A DNA stretch of 49,944 bases from Pleurocapsa sp. MO_226.B13 (GTDB lineage: Bacteria > Cyanobacteriota > Cyanobacteriia > Cyanobacteriales > Xenococcaceae). The first letter of the stretch is position 1, and each line of letters begins with the position of its first letter. The notes beneath the pieces were generated by a model. The model saw only the letters and a list, made by a program, of their open reading frames with translations. It searched no databases and was not told the DNA's origin. The stretch is from NCBI GenBank assembly GCA_030064795.1, contig JASJEI010000022.1:1-49944 (forward strand), read 5' to 3'. Below are positions 33,266 through 42,661 of this stretch, in pieces. A program made the translations under genes and the position numbers.

Positions 33266-33734
33266 CGTTTATTTCCTCTGTTTGCAAAATATTCATTAAC
33301 CAAATCGTTGGATTTTCAACTTTCATTCGGAAAATATTCGGAGATTGTTTTGCCTTCCTAAGAAGTCGATCGTCAGTTGTCAAAAATACATCTGCACCCC
33401 CTGCTTCGGCAAAAGCTAAATGTAAGGCATCGTGATACTTGAAGCTTAATTTCATTAATTCTTCCGCTCTCGAATCGATATTTTCGGTTAGTTGAACATA
33501 AATTTTTGCAAGATTTAGAATTGATTTTACCTGTTCTTGTTTGAATGAATCTGAATGTTGACTAACCTCAAATTCAATAATATCGCTATTCATCAAGCTC
33601 CACTTGCCATCTTCGCAATTTTGAATAATTTCCGTTACTGCTTCTGCCTCCATACGAATCCGAAATTGCTCTAAATCGTCTAAGGGTCGATTCAGACAAC
33701 AAACATCAAGATAAATATTGTAAATTTTACTCAT
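33246..33734 (-). CDS. PIN-domain ribonuclease, toxin-like
   Basis: The 162-residue protein has the PIN acidic residues: YLDVCCLNRP (Asp at ~9), EAEAVTEIIQN (Glu), DALHLAFAEAGGADVFLTTD (two Asp) and DRLLRKAK. This fits a metal-dependent RNase of the VapC type. It ends with a 20-base overlap with the small partner gene. It likely serves as a stability module of the mobile region. Confidence 0.85.
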   Translation of the reverse strand: MSKIYNIYLDVCCLNRPLDDLEQFRIRMEAEAVTEIIQNCEDGKWSLMNSDIIEFEVSQHSDSFKQEQVKSILNLAKIYVQLTENIDSRAEELMKLSFKYHDALHLAFAEAGGADVFLTTDDRLLRKAKQSPNIFRMKVENPTIWLMNILQTEEINDETEGN

Positions 33735-33884
33735 GCTGTTAATTTACCTGAAATTCTTTCTGCTCAAACAGTCTTAGCTTGTATTATCCGAGCAAACAAT
33801 AATACCAGTATGGGCTTTGCCATGAAAGATGTAGCAGTTTATTACACTTAAAAAGTATGCTCTAGTTACCTTTACCAATATCCA

Positions 33885-35510
33885 TTATCCCACCTCAAGA
33901 TGATGTCCTTGATACTCAAATAATTCCTGCCTCACTACTGCATATTCACTCTTATCTTCCGAAGCAGCAGGGCGAGCATAATAAGCCTTATTGCGAATCG
34001 CCTGTAAATCCTCAGCATCGCGAATTGAGGCTTTTTTAAACTGAGACAACTGAGCTATCAAGCTCTCAATAGTTACTGTAGAAGTAACCGCAGCTTCCTG
34101 TCTGTCCTCGTCGCTCAAGTTACAGTAAAACTCCTCAGCGCAGCGGGTTACGGCATTTGCTATCTCAACTGGAGTCGAACCCTGATAGCCCCTAAGCAAA
34201 CTATACCAGTCTCGCTCCGACCAGGGATCTTTACCGTTAGCAAACTGCGAAGGAAAGTATTTTGCCAGATGAATCAAAAATATTTCTCTGATTGCGCCCC
34301 TGTGAGGTAGATCGACAAACCAAATACCACCATCATCAAACCTACGCTTAATCTCAGAAGGCAGTAGTTGTATGCGGTTGACTGTAGCAATCATCAGCGC
34401 GTTGCTAGTATGCTCCTGCATCCAAGTTAACAATCGTTGAGATAATCGACGGCTCGCTCCTCCTTCCGTCCAACCAGTAAAACCCTTATCAAAATCATCT
34501 GCTAAGATTACGCAGTTATCCAGACAGTCAGCAACCTCTAGTATCTTGCCTAGTGCCTTATCAGGATTGTTCGCACCCAACACATTACCCCAAGATAGTC
34601 CCAGCAAAGGGTAGCCTAATGCTTTAGCAGCAAGTTTAGCTATTAGACTCTTTCCCGTCCCAGGAGGACCCATCAGAAGCATTCCTTTTGGCGGTCTGAG
34701 ATTGTATTGCTTCGCCCCAGACTCGTTGAGTTTGACTACTACCTCATAGAGATATTTTTGGAGAAGATCGTTGCCTCCTGCATTCTTTACATCGGGTTCG
34801 GCGAAGAACTCTAATCCTATTCCCCGCCAGCGACTTATTTTGTGTTCTAAAATTTTGTCTACCAGAACATCTGCGTCTGTATCAGAATGCTTTTGTAATA
34901 TCAACTCTATTTCTCCACTCGGTAAACCTTGTAAAGCCGTTACCAATTTGTTCCAATAGATCTTCTTTGTCGATCCTTGTTTACCAAAGAAAGTTTTTGC
35001 CAGAGTTTCTACTTCAAGGCGGTCGGGTAAGGGAATATCGAAGGTTGGAATAGAAGCAGCAAGCCTGCTACTAAATTGAAGATACTCTCCGAGCAACACG
35101 ATGTAAATAGAGCTACCTGCGTTCGCATACTTCCGATTTAAATTAGCAACTAAAGCCTCTGTTTCTCTAACAATCTCTGGCTTTAATTCTTCAAAATTAC
35201 ATAAATCGTCTAGGATATATATACCTTTAGAAAGGCGATCGGAGCGAAGAAGAAATCTGAGTATGTAATTTGCTTCTGTTGTTCGCTCTATTTTAAAATC
35301 TGATGTTAACTTGATAATATTTTTTTCGTCTTCTATATTTATCTTTTGAAAACATTCATAACCTAAATTCCAATAATAAGCTGGAATTTTTAAACTCTTA
35401 GCGAATCTTCCGAAATAGCTAAACAAAATGTCATTATCTATTGGATTTAACTTGACTGCTGTAACTCTAAAGTTTAGCCTATTTGAGTTTAACCAGTGTT
35501 TTACGTGCAT
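33885..35510 (-). CDS. Ycf46-like AAA+ ATPase
   Basis: The 541-residue protein has an N-terminal region (1-~240) as in Ycf46/Slr0374 proteins (IYILDDLCNFEELKPEIVRE), then an AAA+ module: Walker A GPPGTGKS (~285), Walker B CVILADDFD, sensor MIATVNRI and arginine finger IKRRFDDGG. Chromosomal Ycf46 is linked to inorganic carbon responses. A copy inside a plasmid-like module more likely remodels DNA-protein complexes, but this is inference. Confidence 0.85.
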   Translation of the reverse strand: MHVKHWLNSNRLNFRVTAVKLNPIDNDILFSYFGRFAKSLKIPAYYWNLGYECFQKINIEDEKNIIKLTSDFKIERTTEANYILRFLLRSDRLSKGIYILDDLCNFEELKPEIVRETEALVANLNRKYANAGSSIYIVLLGEYLQFSSRLAASIPTFDIPLPDRLEVETLAKTFFGKQGSTKKIYWNKLVTALQGLPSGEIELILQKHSDTDADVLVDKILEHKISRWRGIGLEFFAEPDVKNAGGNDLLQKYLYEVVVKLNESGAKQYNLRPPKGMLLMGPPGTGKSLIAKLAAKALGYPLLGLSWGNVLGANNPDKALGKILEVADCLDNCVILADDFDKGFTGWTEGGASRRLSQRLLTWMQEHTSNALMIATVNRIQLLPSEIKRRFDDGGIWFVDLPHRGAIREIFLIHLAKYFPSQFANGKDPWSERDWYSLLRGYQGSTPVEIANAVTRCAEEFYCNLSDEDRQEAAVTSTVTIESLIAQLSQFKKASIRDAEDLQAIRNKAYYARPAASEDKSEYAVVRQELFEYQGHHLEVG

Positions 35511-35769
35511 TTAAAAAGCAATAATATTAATAAGTATTTTTTTCAATCTATCAAAGGAAGTCTGTGACTGCTATTCCCAAAAACAACTATATGTTTTATC
35601 GATATCGAGAAAATTATCAATCTAGTTTTGAGTTTGTAAGAAATTCTTCTTTACCATTGCTCCTTTACTCAAATACTCAAATTCTTATTCCAACAGGCAA
35701 TCGCGCTTATTTATTGATGCGCTTATCAGCGCGTATTTAGAAAAATAAATTGAATTAAGGAGTTTAATT

Positions 35770-36378
35770 ATGGCTACAGCTAGTCGTAGAACTGCAAGAT
35801 CTGCTAGTAAAAATGGTGCTAGTAGCAACGGTAAAAGCAAAGCTAAAACTACTAAAACATCAACCAATGTTACCCCGCAAAAGCTTGCCGATACTTTGAT
35901 TGCTGCTGCTCAGAAAAAGTTTGGCGTGAAGCTCGATACCAGGGAGGAAAGAATTGGCAAAAAAGTCGGTTATGCCACTAGAGAACGCTTGGGAAAGAAT
36001 CTCCTGGGCTTGGCTAAAGATGACTTTAGTTGGGACACCTGGAATAAAATCTTTGCCAAAATCTTCGGCGAACCTACAAACCTAAAATATTCCCCTGAAA
36101 TCGTAGCTCAAGCAATGGCAATAATCTATCATGATGTCCCCACAGAACCCGAAGCAGCAGTTCAAGCTCTCATCGAATATAACGACCGTTCTTTGGAAGA
36201 GCGCAATCGACGCGAACGAGAAGAACGAGAAAATGATGACTTGAATGACATTGAGGAACTGCTCGACGATGATGAAGATGAATCGGACGAAGAAGATTTG
36301 GATTTTGTCGATGAAGCAGACGATGAGGACCTTGAGGATTTCGACGAGGATGAATTAGATGATTTCGACGAAGAATAG
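35770..36378 (+). CDS. Plasmid-type protein with basic N-terminus and acidic tail
   Basis: The 202-residue protein has a Ser/Ala/Lys-rich start (~1-38, likely disordered and nucleic-acid-binding), a folded middle (~40-145, FGVKLDTREERIGKKVGYAT, DDFSWDTWNKIFAKIFGEP, YSPEIVAQAMAIIYHD) and a long Asp/Glu tail (~155-202). The middle resembles the product at 42662-43009 (FNWDAFGKKFEQ...YSADELL), so the two look like distant paralogues. An AAGGAG ribosome site precedes the ATG. A strong bidirectional terminator follows. Confidence 0.7.
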   Translation: MATASRRTARSASKNGASSNGKSKAKTTKTSTNVTPQKLADTLIAAAQKKFGVKLDTREERIGKKVGYATRERLGKNLLGLAKDDFSWDTWNKIFAKIFGEPTNLKYSPEIVAQAMAIIYHDVPTEPEAAVQALIEYNDRSLEERNRREREERENDDLNDIEELLDDDEDESDEEDLDFVDEADDEDLEDFDEDELDDFDEE

Positions 36379-36407
36379 CATTTCTCAGGTCTAAGTCGGT
36401 TTGAATG

Positions 36408-36453
36408 TAGTTCTAGCTATTTAATTTACTTAAAATAGCTAGAACTATTTTTT
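36408..36453. terminator. Strong bidirectional terminator
   Basis: Perfect 15-bp arms TAGTTCTAGCTATTT (36408-36422) and AAATAGCTAGAACTA (36433-36447), followed by TTTTTT. It lies between convergent genes. Confidence 0.85.
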
Positions 36454-36467
36454 ACTCTTGTTTTTGT

Positions 36468-37757
36468 TTACGAGGTATGGACTACTCTGTTTAATAAATC
36501 TTTCTGCATCGCTTCAATCGCCCTTTCAGATAAAGGTACTGGCTGCTGTTGGTTAAATGCGATCGCTACCTCGGCAATTCTCTGTAGATATTCATCGGGC
36601 TTATTGATAACTTCCGCTTGACGATACCATTGCCATAACTCATCTTTCCTTTGACTATATGCTTGCCAATCAGACCACAGCATTTCTTTTTCTGCTGTAG
36701 ACAAGACTTTTTTTTCCATCAGAAGTCCAATTCGCTGTACCTCCCGTTCGTCTTTCCCTAGAGCAGCAGCAAACATTGACCAGTTTTCCGAAGTAGGCAA
36801 ATAACGCTTACTTCCTAATAGCTGTTCGTTCCAATCCTTACCCAATATTGGGCGCATTCTGATAGCCAATGGTAGCTGCTTGGCAATTCTCCAGGACATT
36901 TCTTCTCCAGGACGATCGCCATCTAAAGCTATGATTATCTTTGCTCCCTGTCGAACAGCATCAGTTAATACAGGTAGGGGAATACTACCAGCCCCATCGA
37001 TTGAAATGTAAATCGTTCTACCGTAGATAGAATCTCCTCTCAAAGCTGCTAGGGATATAGCATCAATTGGGGACTCTACCAAAAATATCTTACGAACAAT
37101 CCCTTCGCCAATACCAAAGAAGAACCAACCTCGATCGCGCTTAGTTCCTGGGGTAAGCAGCTTGAGATTGGATGAGATACTTCTCAAACTAGCACCGATA
37201 GCTTCACCCAACTGGAACCCTGACTCTATCGAATAACGAAAGAACATCGCGTTACTGCGAACATCGGCATCGATTAAGCCCTGTCTGTGTAAAGTATCCA
37301 CCAAAAAACTTGGCAGTCCCCGACGGTCGATTAAGTATTCCCTCACATTTTTCCACTTCGTGCGGTCGCGACGATTACATCTTGGAAGTTTCTCTGGTTC
37401 TTTTACTTTTGCCTGAATAATTTTGCTGGCTGTTTTGGGCGTAAAGTCCACGGGTTTACCCCAAAGAAAATCCATCGCCGTAACAAAATCACACTGCATT
37501 ACGTGTGTTACCAAACTAATCGCACCGCCACTTCCAGTTTGCGCCAGATGGTCGAAGAAAACACCGCGACTGGCATCGATAGAAATGGCACAGCCACTAG
37601 TGCGCCACTTTTTCTGGTCGTGGCGATGCCTTCGGCTAGCTTCGCAATCGCGTTCCATGCCCAACCGTTCGGCAACTTCTTCTAGATTGAACTGGCGCAC
37701 CTCATCTATTATTTCAGGAGAATATATCGGTGCTTTAGTATTTATCTGCGAACCCAT
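36468..37757 (-). CDS. DUF3991/Toprim primase-like protein
   Basis: The 429-residue protein begins with a zinc-finger-like or DUF3991 N-part (SGCAISIDASRGVFFDHLAQ, GGAISLVTHVMQCDF) and a DUF3991 core (VREYLIDRRGLPSFLVDTLH, NAMFFRYSIESGFQLGEAIG). A Toprim fold follows, with FLVESPIDAIS (catalytic Glu) and IALDGDRPGEEM (DxD). It probably makes primers for lagging-strand synthesis after transfer. Residues CEASRRHR near position 40 derive from a 24-bp repeat (37622-37645) in frame. The stop of the exported-protein gene lies two bases upstream of its start, so the two are read together. Confidence 0.85.
   Translation of the reverse strand: MGSQINTKAPIYSPEIIDEVRQFNLEEVAERLGMERDCEASRRHRHDQKKWRTSGCAISIDASRGVFFDHLAQTGSGGAISLVTHVMQCDFVTAMDFLWGKPVDFTPKTASKIIQAKVKEPEKLPRCNRRDRTKWKNVREYLIDRRGLPSFLVDTLHRQGLIDADVRSNAMFFRYSIESGFQLGEAIGASLRSISSNLKLLTPGTKRDRGWFFFGIGEGIVRKIFLVESPIDAISLAALRGDSIYGRTIYISIDGAGSIPLPVLTDAVRQGAKIIIALDGDRPGEEMSWRIAKQLPLAIRMRPILGKDWNEQLLGSKRYLPTSENWSMFAAALGKDEREVQRIGLLMEKKVLSTAEKEMLWSDWQAYSQRKDELWQWYRQAEVINKPDEYLQRIAEVAIAFNQQQPVPLSERAIEAMQKDLLNRVVHTS
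37622..37645. repeat. 24-bp dispersed repeat in frame inside the primase gene
   Basis: GGCGATGCCTTCGGCTAGCT followed by TCGC. The type (GCGATGCC...GCTTCGC) recurs in the intergenic repeats here. In the gene it encodes CEASRRHR between ERD and HDQKKW. Confidence 0.6.
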
Positions 37758-37758
37758 T

Positions 37759-39204
37759 TCAAACTCCCCTCGCTACATTAGCCGAAAGTGAAGCCAGTGC
37801 TTCGGTATCATCTGTACTAATTGCCAGCAGAAACGAACTTATCTGTATTCCCACCTGGGCATCTTTTAGAGCTACTTTTATGGGTGTACCCCGCCTCACT
37901 AGGCTAATAGCTCGATTAACTTTATTCTCAGTCTCATCGTCAATATCCAATATTCCCTGGCGAACCACCCGCTGCCAACCAAAATAAAGGTCGTGAGCTT
38001 TGAGTGCATTTTCTATTCTCTGGTCATCCTTACTACCAGTTTTCTTAGCTAACGTCGGGACAGAGGGTACTTTGGTGAGATAAACTGACAAGTCCTCATT
38101 AGGATCTATCAGATATGCTTGTCCTGTAGTATTGGGTATAGTATTAGCTGGCTCTTCAAATTTTGATTCAACTTGTGGTTTCTTATTTGAATCTGGAATT
38201 ATGGCTGCTGAAGAATCTATAGCTTTGGATTCTCCTGATGTTTGATCGTCATCACTACTTTTGATCCTAAAAGGAACACTTGGGAATTTCTGTTGAATCT
38301 TATTACCCCTATCACCTTCATGGCGCAATAGCAATTTATCTGTTTTCTTCGTTTCTACTAGTTCTTTTTCATCGGCAGATTCCTTTTCGCTTGAATCGAG
38401 CGAAGATTCGGTTGTCAAAGAAAAAGAACTACCATCTTGCTTGACAAAAGAAAATTGCTCCAAAGCCATTTCCGCTAAAGAAGAGATAACTGCAAGGTCA
38501 ACACCTACAGTCTCAGCCGACTCTATTACACTTAAATTTCCATTCCTCACCAAAGCGGTAAAACGCTTCACTTTAGCTACTACTGGATCGTCTGCCTTTG
38601 TATATCCCCTATCGATTGCCAGCTTCAATCCACGTTCCACATCATTGAGATTGGCTGCACGACCGTAACTAACTTTAATTACCTGGCGATCGCTGTTGGC
38701 TATCCTATTGCGAATTTGAGGTGTAATTTTAATTCCCAAATTAGCAACGCTATTACTATGATTGATTTGGAAATTGTAGACGCGACTTACTCCTTTAGCA
38801 TCGACCGTTTTAGCAACTAAGTTGGTAATTTTAGCGGTTGTCGCCCCTGGAAAATCTAGTTCTTCAATCGGCAACAGAAAGATAGTCTGTGCCGTACCCG
38901 AAGGAATGGGAAAGTCGGTATTATAGACTACCCGTGAGGCATCCCCCAAACCAATGTAAGAAATCGCTTCATCCGTGGTCGAAAAATCGATCACGGCAAT
39001 TCTGCCTGGATTGACAGAGACATTAATCCCATTAGCGATCGCTGTTTCTTGACTGACCTGCTCGTAGCTCAAGTTGGTTGCTACGGTATATTCTGCTGCC
39101 AATACCGATGCCTGAGCGAGTAAAACTCCACCCATAGCAGCAGTGCTGGCTGCTAACAACGGCAGGTAAAACTTTAAATTGGGTAGTTTAAATAATAATT
39201 TCAT
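37759..39204 (-). CDS. Exported protein with VirB9/TraK-like features
   Basis: I place the start at the ATG at 39202-39204, giving a 481-residue protein with a clean signal peptide (LKFYLPLLAASTAAMGGVLL, then LAQASVLA); the longer frame begins in a dispersed repeat. The N-terminal ~200 residues (VNPGRIAVIDFSTTDEAISY, IPSGTAQTIFLLPIEELDF, VYNFQI) resemble the beta-rich domain of VirB9/TraK-type envelope proteins of type IV secretion. The middle is disordered (Ser/Glu/Lys) and the end has paired helices (ALKAHDLYFGWQRVVRQGIL). A channel role is inferred. The stop abuts the primase start. Confidence 0.6.
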   Translation of the reverse strand: MKLLFKLPNLKFYLPLLAASTAAMGGVLLAQASVLAAEYTVATNLSYEQVSQETAIANGINVSVNPGRIAVIDFSTTDEAISYIGLGDASRVVYNTDFPIPSGTAQTIFLLPIEELDFPGATTAKITNLVAKTVDAKGVSRVYNFQINHSNSVANLGIKITPQIRNRIANSDRQVIKVSYGRAANLNDVERGLKLAIDRGYTKADDPVVAKVKRFTALVRNGNLSVIESAETVGVDLAVISSLAEMALEQFSFVKQDGSSFSLTTESSLDSSEKESADEKELVETKKTDKLLLRHEGDRGNKIQQKFPSVPFRIKSSDDDQTSGESKAIDSSAAIIPDSNKKPQVESKFEEPANTIPNTTGQAYLIDPNEDLSVYLTKVPSVPTLAKKTGSKDDQRIENALKAHDLYFGWQRVVRQGILDIDDETENKVNRAISLVRRGTPIKVALKDAQVGIQISSFLLAISTDDTEALASLSANVARGV

Positions 39205-39242
39205 AATATTTAACGGTTTTTGGATAAAAGTTAATGGTGTTT

Positions 39243-39299
39243 TAAGGCAGAAGGCAGGAGGCAGAGGGCGCAAAGGACATTCGTTTGTCCGCATGCAGG
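39243..39299. repeat. Dispersed GC-rich repeat (inverted copy)
   Basis: AGGCAGAAGGCAGGAGGCAG, AGGGCGCAAAGGACATTCGT and TTGTCCGCATGCAGGG, the reverse-strand version of the 39504-39560 family. Confidence 0.7.
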
Positions 39300-39503
39300 G
39301 TTTAAGAAAGGGAGAAGCCCGATAATTGCAAAAGAAGTTGGATTAACTGAAGCGAAACTTTTCACCCCAGTGATGAATGAGGTAGAAAAAATGCAAAAAA
39401 TCATGGTGTCAACTTTGAACAAACTCAAGACTTAAAACATAGAACTTTAAAACCTGTCTTGGTGAGCATTCCCTTGCGTCCCCGGCCGACGCGGGGTCTC
39501 ACC

Positions 39504-39560
39504 GCTTCTGCCTACATGCGGCGAACTAAGCGCCTTTGTGCCTTCTGCCCTCTGCCTTCT
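39504..39560. repeat. Dispersed GC-rich repeat (direct copy)
   Basis: CTTCTGCCTACATGCGGCGA, ACTAAGCGCCTTTGTGCC and TTCTGCCCTCTGCCTTC. Just before it (39470-39500) is CATTCCCTTGCGTC...GACGCGGGGTC, also found near 49785-49837. Confidence 0.7.
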
Positions 39561-39563
39561 TTC

Positions 39564-40820
39564 TTAGATTCCTAAAAAAATCCAGTCATCGCGTCTAAAG
39601 CTAAAAAAGGGAATTGGACCAATAAAGTAGGGTGTACAGCCCAAATCGACAACGGGCGACTTCGCACAAAAACGAAAAAAGATTGCTGTCTCTACGCTGT
39701 CAGTAGTTTCATCCGTTCCCCAGATAGCAAACTTAAATGCCTTGCCAAAGGGATGACGACCTGTAGGTTCTTTGCCACAGTTGACAGCCCCTAATACTCC
39801 ATGTCCGCCTTTGACTCCCCAAGGAGCGTCGGGGCAGATGTTACCCGATTGGGGATCGCGCCCTTCAATCCACTGCACCCCCTCTGTAGGCAACCGCCAG
39901 TCGCTACCAAAATTTTCGATATCGTCTAGTTCAATATAAGGACAGCGAGAGCCTGCCATGCAGGGAACGTTAAAGCCTTCTTCGTAACTGCCGCTGACGG
40001 TTCGTTGGCGATTGCTCTCAGCATCACTCCAAACCGCATCGATCCGCATTACTGGCAGAGCTATACTAGATAGGGGATTGGGCATCTGACTCAGAGCAAC
40101 TTTAGATAGTTCGGGAACGTCATTTATCCCTGCATTTTCCCAGCCTGCAAAATCTTTTAACGCTGTATCTGATAAACCTGGAATATCGTCAATACTGTAT
40201 TGAGATAGTTCGACCTCTCCTAATTTGAGATTTTTGGCTGCTAGCTCGGTTTCTAACCAAGAATCTATACTCATATCCTCGTATCCGCTGCCGAATTGAG
40301 TTTCTATTAATTTGGCAATTGGTTCGACTTCACTAACCTGCTGTTGACCCAATCCTGGTACTGCCTCGACTAATTCTTCCAACGATTGCTCTTTGGCTAA
40401 CTCAAATGCTGATAGAGCAATATCGTTTGTTTCTACGCCCGTAATAGTAGCAATATCACCAATACTCAATTCCTGTGCTGCAAAGCCTTCTTCCACATCC
40501 CCCAATTTGAGAATATCGACTAGAGAATCACCTGCTACCCACTCCCGCGAGAGATCGTAGCCAGCATAGAAATTAAATTCCGTGCCAATGCTTCCTCCTT
40601 CTTGCATAGGCGGAAAATCTTCAAGAGTAATGTTGTCCCAGTCGGGTAGCCTTACCTGTCCCACTAGGCGATCTCCATCAACTACATTTTCGGTAATGGT
40701 TTTGTCATCCCAATAGTCAGCAGCCCTTACCTGAATTATTGGTGCTACGAACATTGTTACAGTAGTCAAGGCTGTAGTTAATAATTTAGTGTTTTTTGAA
40801 TATCTAAAAATTTGACTCAT
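39564..40820 (-). CDS. Exported hypothetical protein with helical repeats
   Basis: The 418-residue protein has a signal peptide (TALTTVTMFVAPIIQVRA, ~16-33). A helical part (~105-240) is built from repeated short segments with IxDI/ALxxF patterns (LSIGDIATITGVETNDIALS, YSIDDIPGLSDTALKDFAG, INDVPELSKVALSQ). A Cys-containing C-terminal half follows (CMAGSRCPYIELDDIENFGS, GNICPDAPWGVKGGHGVLG, CGKEPTGRHPFGKAFKFAIW) and may form disulfides in the periplasm. No family is recognised. Its place upstream of the VirB9/TraK-like gene suggests an envelope component of transfer. Confidence 0.6.
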   Translation of the reverse strand: MSQIFRYSKNTKLLTTALTTVTMFVAPIIQVRAADYWDDKTITENVVDGDRLVGQVRLPDWDNITLEDFPPMQEGGSIGTEFNFYAGYDLSREWVAGDSLVDILKLGDVEEGFAAQELSIGDIATITGVETNDIALSAFELAKEQSLEELVEAVPGLGQQQVSEVEPIAKLIETQFGSGYEDMSIDSWLETELAAKNLKLGEVELSQYSIDDIPGLSDTALKDFAGWENAGINDVPELSKVALSQMPNPLSSIALPVMRIDAVWSDAESNRQRTVSGSYEEGFNVPCMAGSRCPYIELDDIENFGSDWRLPTEGVQWIEGRDPQSGNICPDAPWGVKGGHGVLGAVNCGKEPTGRHPFGKAFKFAIWGTDETTDSVETAIFFRFCAKSPVVDLGCTPYFIGPIPFFSFRRDDWIFLGI

Positions 40821-40841
40821 TGCTTTATTCTTTACAAATAC

Positions 40842-41819
40842 TTATTCCACGTACCTACGCTCGCTAGGCGATCGCACCCACAAAGTGCAAAAACCCCTTT
40901 TGGTTTCTCGTCCCGACAAACGCAGCACCACTCCCAACTTCTGGGCATCTCTCTCGCACAAGAATGAACCGCCTCGCTCAGTTAGCAAAACCTGATTCCA
41001 CTCCATTAGCTCTTTGGCATACTGACCTTGGGTGCTGGTAGCCCACCGAACGAGTTCGGGGTTTTTCCTGGCTGACTTACCGACATCGCTCATTGCCCAC
41101 TCCAGTGCCTTTGCCTCTTCTAGGGTTAGCTGTCTTAACCCCTTGGGATCTGGTTCTGGTGGCGGTGGTTTGTAGAACATAGGAATCGCCAATCCCAAAA
41201 CCACACCAACAGAAATTGACAGAAAGATATAGAAAGCTGCTTTAGTCAGGGCGATCGCATCGTGGCTAATTTTAGTAAAAGCTGCTTTTCTGATTACCGT
41301 GTTGGCTGCATCGGTAATCTTATCGCTATGAGCATCTAAGGCTGCTGCTGAAGCAATCTCCAGCGTCTCTTGGGTTTCTTTAATATAACCTTGAAGAGTT
41401 TTAGAATGTTCTAGAAATAACGCATGGGAATACTTTAAGCGTTTCTGCCAATCTTTGCGCCACTCTTGATATTGCCGAGCGAATAAAGCCTCAATCTCCG
41501 CTGGCTTTTTGTGCAGGAGTAACTCGATTTTTCCCGTAGCTATCAGAAAGATAAATAGGGGATCGTCACCTCTGATCTCGGTTTCCATCGCCGTCCGCAG
41601 CACGATTTCTCGTTCGCGATCGCTTAAATTTTTGAGCGCAGTTGCCATAAATGCCCGATTTTTAGCCTCGGTACTTCTAGCAGTAGGATAATCAGAACCG
41701 TAGAAGGTTTTACGAGCAAGATCTTCAACATCAACCTCATCCGCCAGTAGATCTTCCCTTCCGTCTTCAGCGCATTCAGCCAAAGTCTCAATTTCTGCGG
41801 GTGTTAATTCTTGACTCAT
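40842..41819 (-). CDS. DUF6753-like membrane-anchored plasmid protein
   Basis: The 325-residue protein has a cytoplasmic helical part (1-~195, including SDREREIVLRTAMETEIRGD and KPAEIEALFARQYQEWRKDW), one membrane helix (FYIFLSISVGVVLGLAIPMF, ~198-217), a proline linker (YKPPPPEPDPKG) and a C-terminal domain (~230-325, SDVGKSARKNPELVRWATST, WVRSPSERR). It resembles what I recall as DUF6753 in cyanobacterial plasmids; the function is unknown. Its start overlaps the end of the ParA/MobD-like gene by four bases. Confidence 0.65.
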   Translation of the reverse strand: MSQELTPAEIETLAECAEDGREDLLADEVDVEDLARKTFYGSDYPTARSTEAKNRAFMATALKNLSDREREIVLRTAMETEIRGDDPLFIFLIATGKIELLLHKKPAEIEALFARQYQEWRKDWQKRLKYSHALFLEHSKTLQGYIKETQETLEIASAAALDAHSDKITDAANTVIRKAAFTKISHDAIALTKAAFYIFLSISVGVVLGLAIPMFYKPPPPEPDPKGLRQLTLEEAKALEWAMSDVGKSARKNPELVRWATSTQGQYAKELMEWNQVLLTERGGSFLCERDAQKLGVVLRLSGRETKRGFCTLWVRSPSERRYVE

Positions 41820-42556
41820 TTCTTGTTCGCCGTCGCTTCAGTAGATGAAGTGCCAAACTTCCCAGTGCTTTCAATAGCTGCCATCGTGTCGCTCAGAAAT
41901 GTTTTAACCCTCTGGCGAGACAACAGGGGCAACTCCGCCATTACCTGAGAAAAAGGCTGCTTTTGGCGATCGATAAACTCGATATCCGTGCGACGCAGAC
42001 CAGGAAAATCGATTTCCAGAAACTGATGTTCGGATTTTAATTTAGATAAGCGATCGCCCGAATCAATTTCCGACCAATCTAGCCTTAGACCTTTATTACG
42101 AACTAAGATATGAGGTAATTTTCCTTGGTATGTCTGCAATGAATCTTTCAGTAATTCTAAAGAGATATCGCTGCCATTGGAAAGAAAAAACTTGCAAAAG
42201 CTAACACCGCTTTCTTTGATAAAACTCTCTGATAATAGGTCATTGCCTTCAATCCAGAACTTAACTTGTTGGTGAACTTTAGCTGGAAGATTGACAATGA
42301 CGTTTTCTTTCATTGCCAGTTCGATCAGCTTGTCAACATCACCTGCTGTCTGTGAATACATCATCGTCGCCTCATCAGAAGCAGTAAACTGAATGTCCTT
42401 GGTGCCTTGATAGATTTGAGCGACATCGGGTTTGGGATCGGTATCGACTAACTTGTAGGTTATCTTTTTTTGTTCTAGGAAGTGAAGCAAACAGCGACAA
42501 AAAAGGCTTTTGCCCATACTCCCCTTTTCGCTATCGATAAAAAATATAGTTGCCAT
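41816..42556 (-). CDS. ParA/MobD-like P-loop ATPase
   Basis: The 246-residue protein has a deviant Walker A (FFIDSEKGSMGKSLFCRCLL, ~3-22) and YKLVDTDPKPDVAQIY, as in the MobD/TraL branch of ParA-type ATPases of conjugative plasmids, and a later VIVNLPAKVHQQV. It could position the transfer or partition complex. It is the first gene of a minus-strand run that continues through the DUF6753-like, exported, VirB9/TraK-like and primase genes. Confidence 0.75.
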   Translation of the reverse strand: MATIFFIDSEKGSMGKSLFCRCLLHFLEQKKITYKLVDTDPKPDVAQIYQGTKDIQFTASDEATMMYSQTAGDVDKLIELAMKENVIVNLPAKVHQQVKFWIEGNDLLSESFIKESGVSFCKFFLSNGSDISLELLKDSLQTYQGKLPHILVRNKGLRLDWSEIDSGDRLSKLKSEHQFLEIDFPGLRRTDIEFIDRQKQPFSQVMAELPLLSRQRVKTFLSDTMAAIESTGKFGTSSTEATANKK

Positions 42557-42661
42557 TATACTGACCTAATTAAAATTGATTGAATTAAAGTTGATTTGAG
42601 AATTAAGAGCCTGTCGGCTCAATGTGTGTGAAAAATTCCTAAATTAATGGAGATTCAATTC

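Larger units (their letters stand above)
39205..39563. other. Repeat-flanked intergenic region with a coding remnant
   Basis: Two inverted copies of the GC-rich dispersed repeat (39243-39299 and 39504-39560) flank a plus-strand open stretch at 39299-39435 (KEVGLTEAKLFTPVMNEVEK, MQKIMVSTLNKLKT, then TAA). The stretch has no start and looks like the C-terminal end of a lost gene. Confidence 0.5.

Noticed and set aside
39231..39428. 65-codon frame on the minus strand upstream of the exported-protein gene
   Set aside because: It is read through a dispersed repeat and opposite a more protein-like plus-strand remnant.
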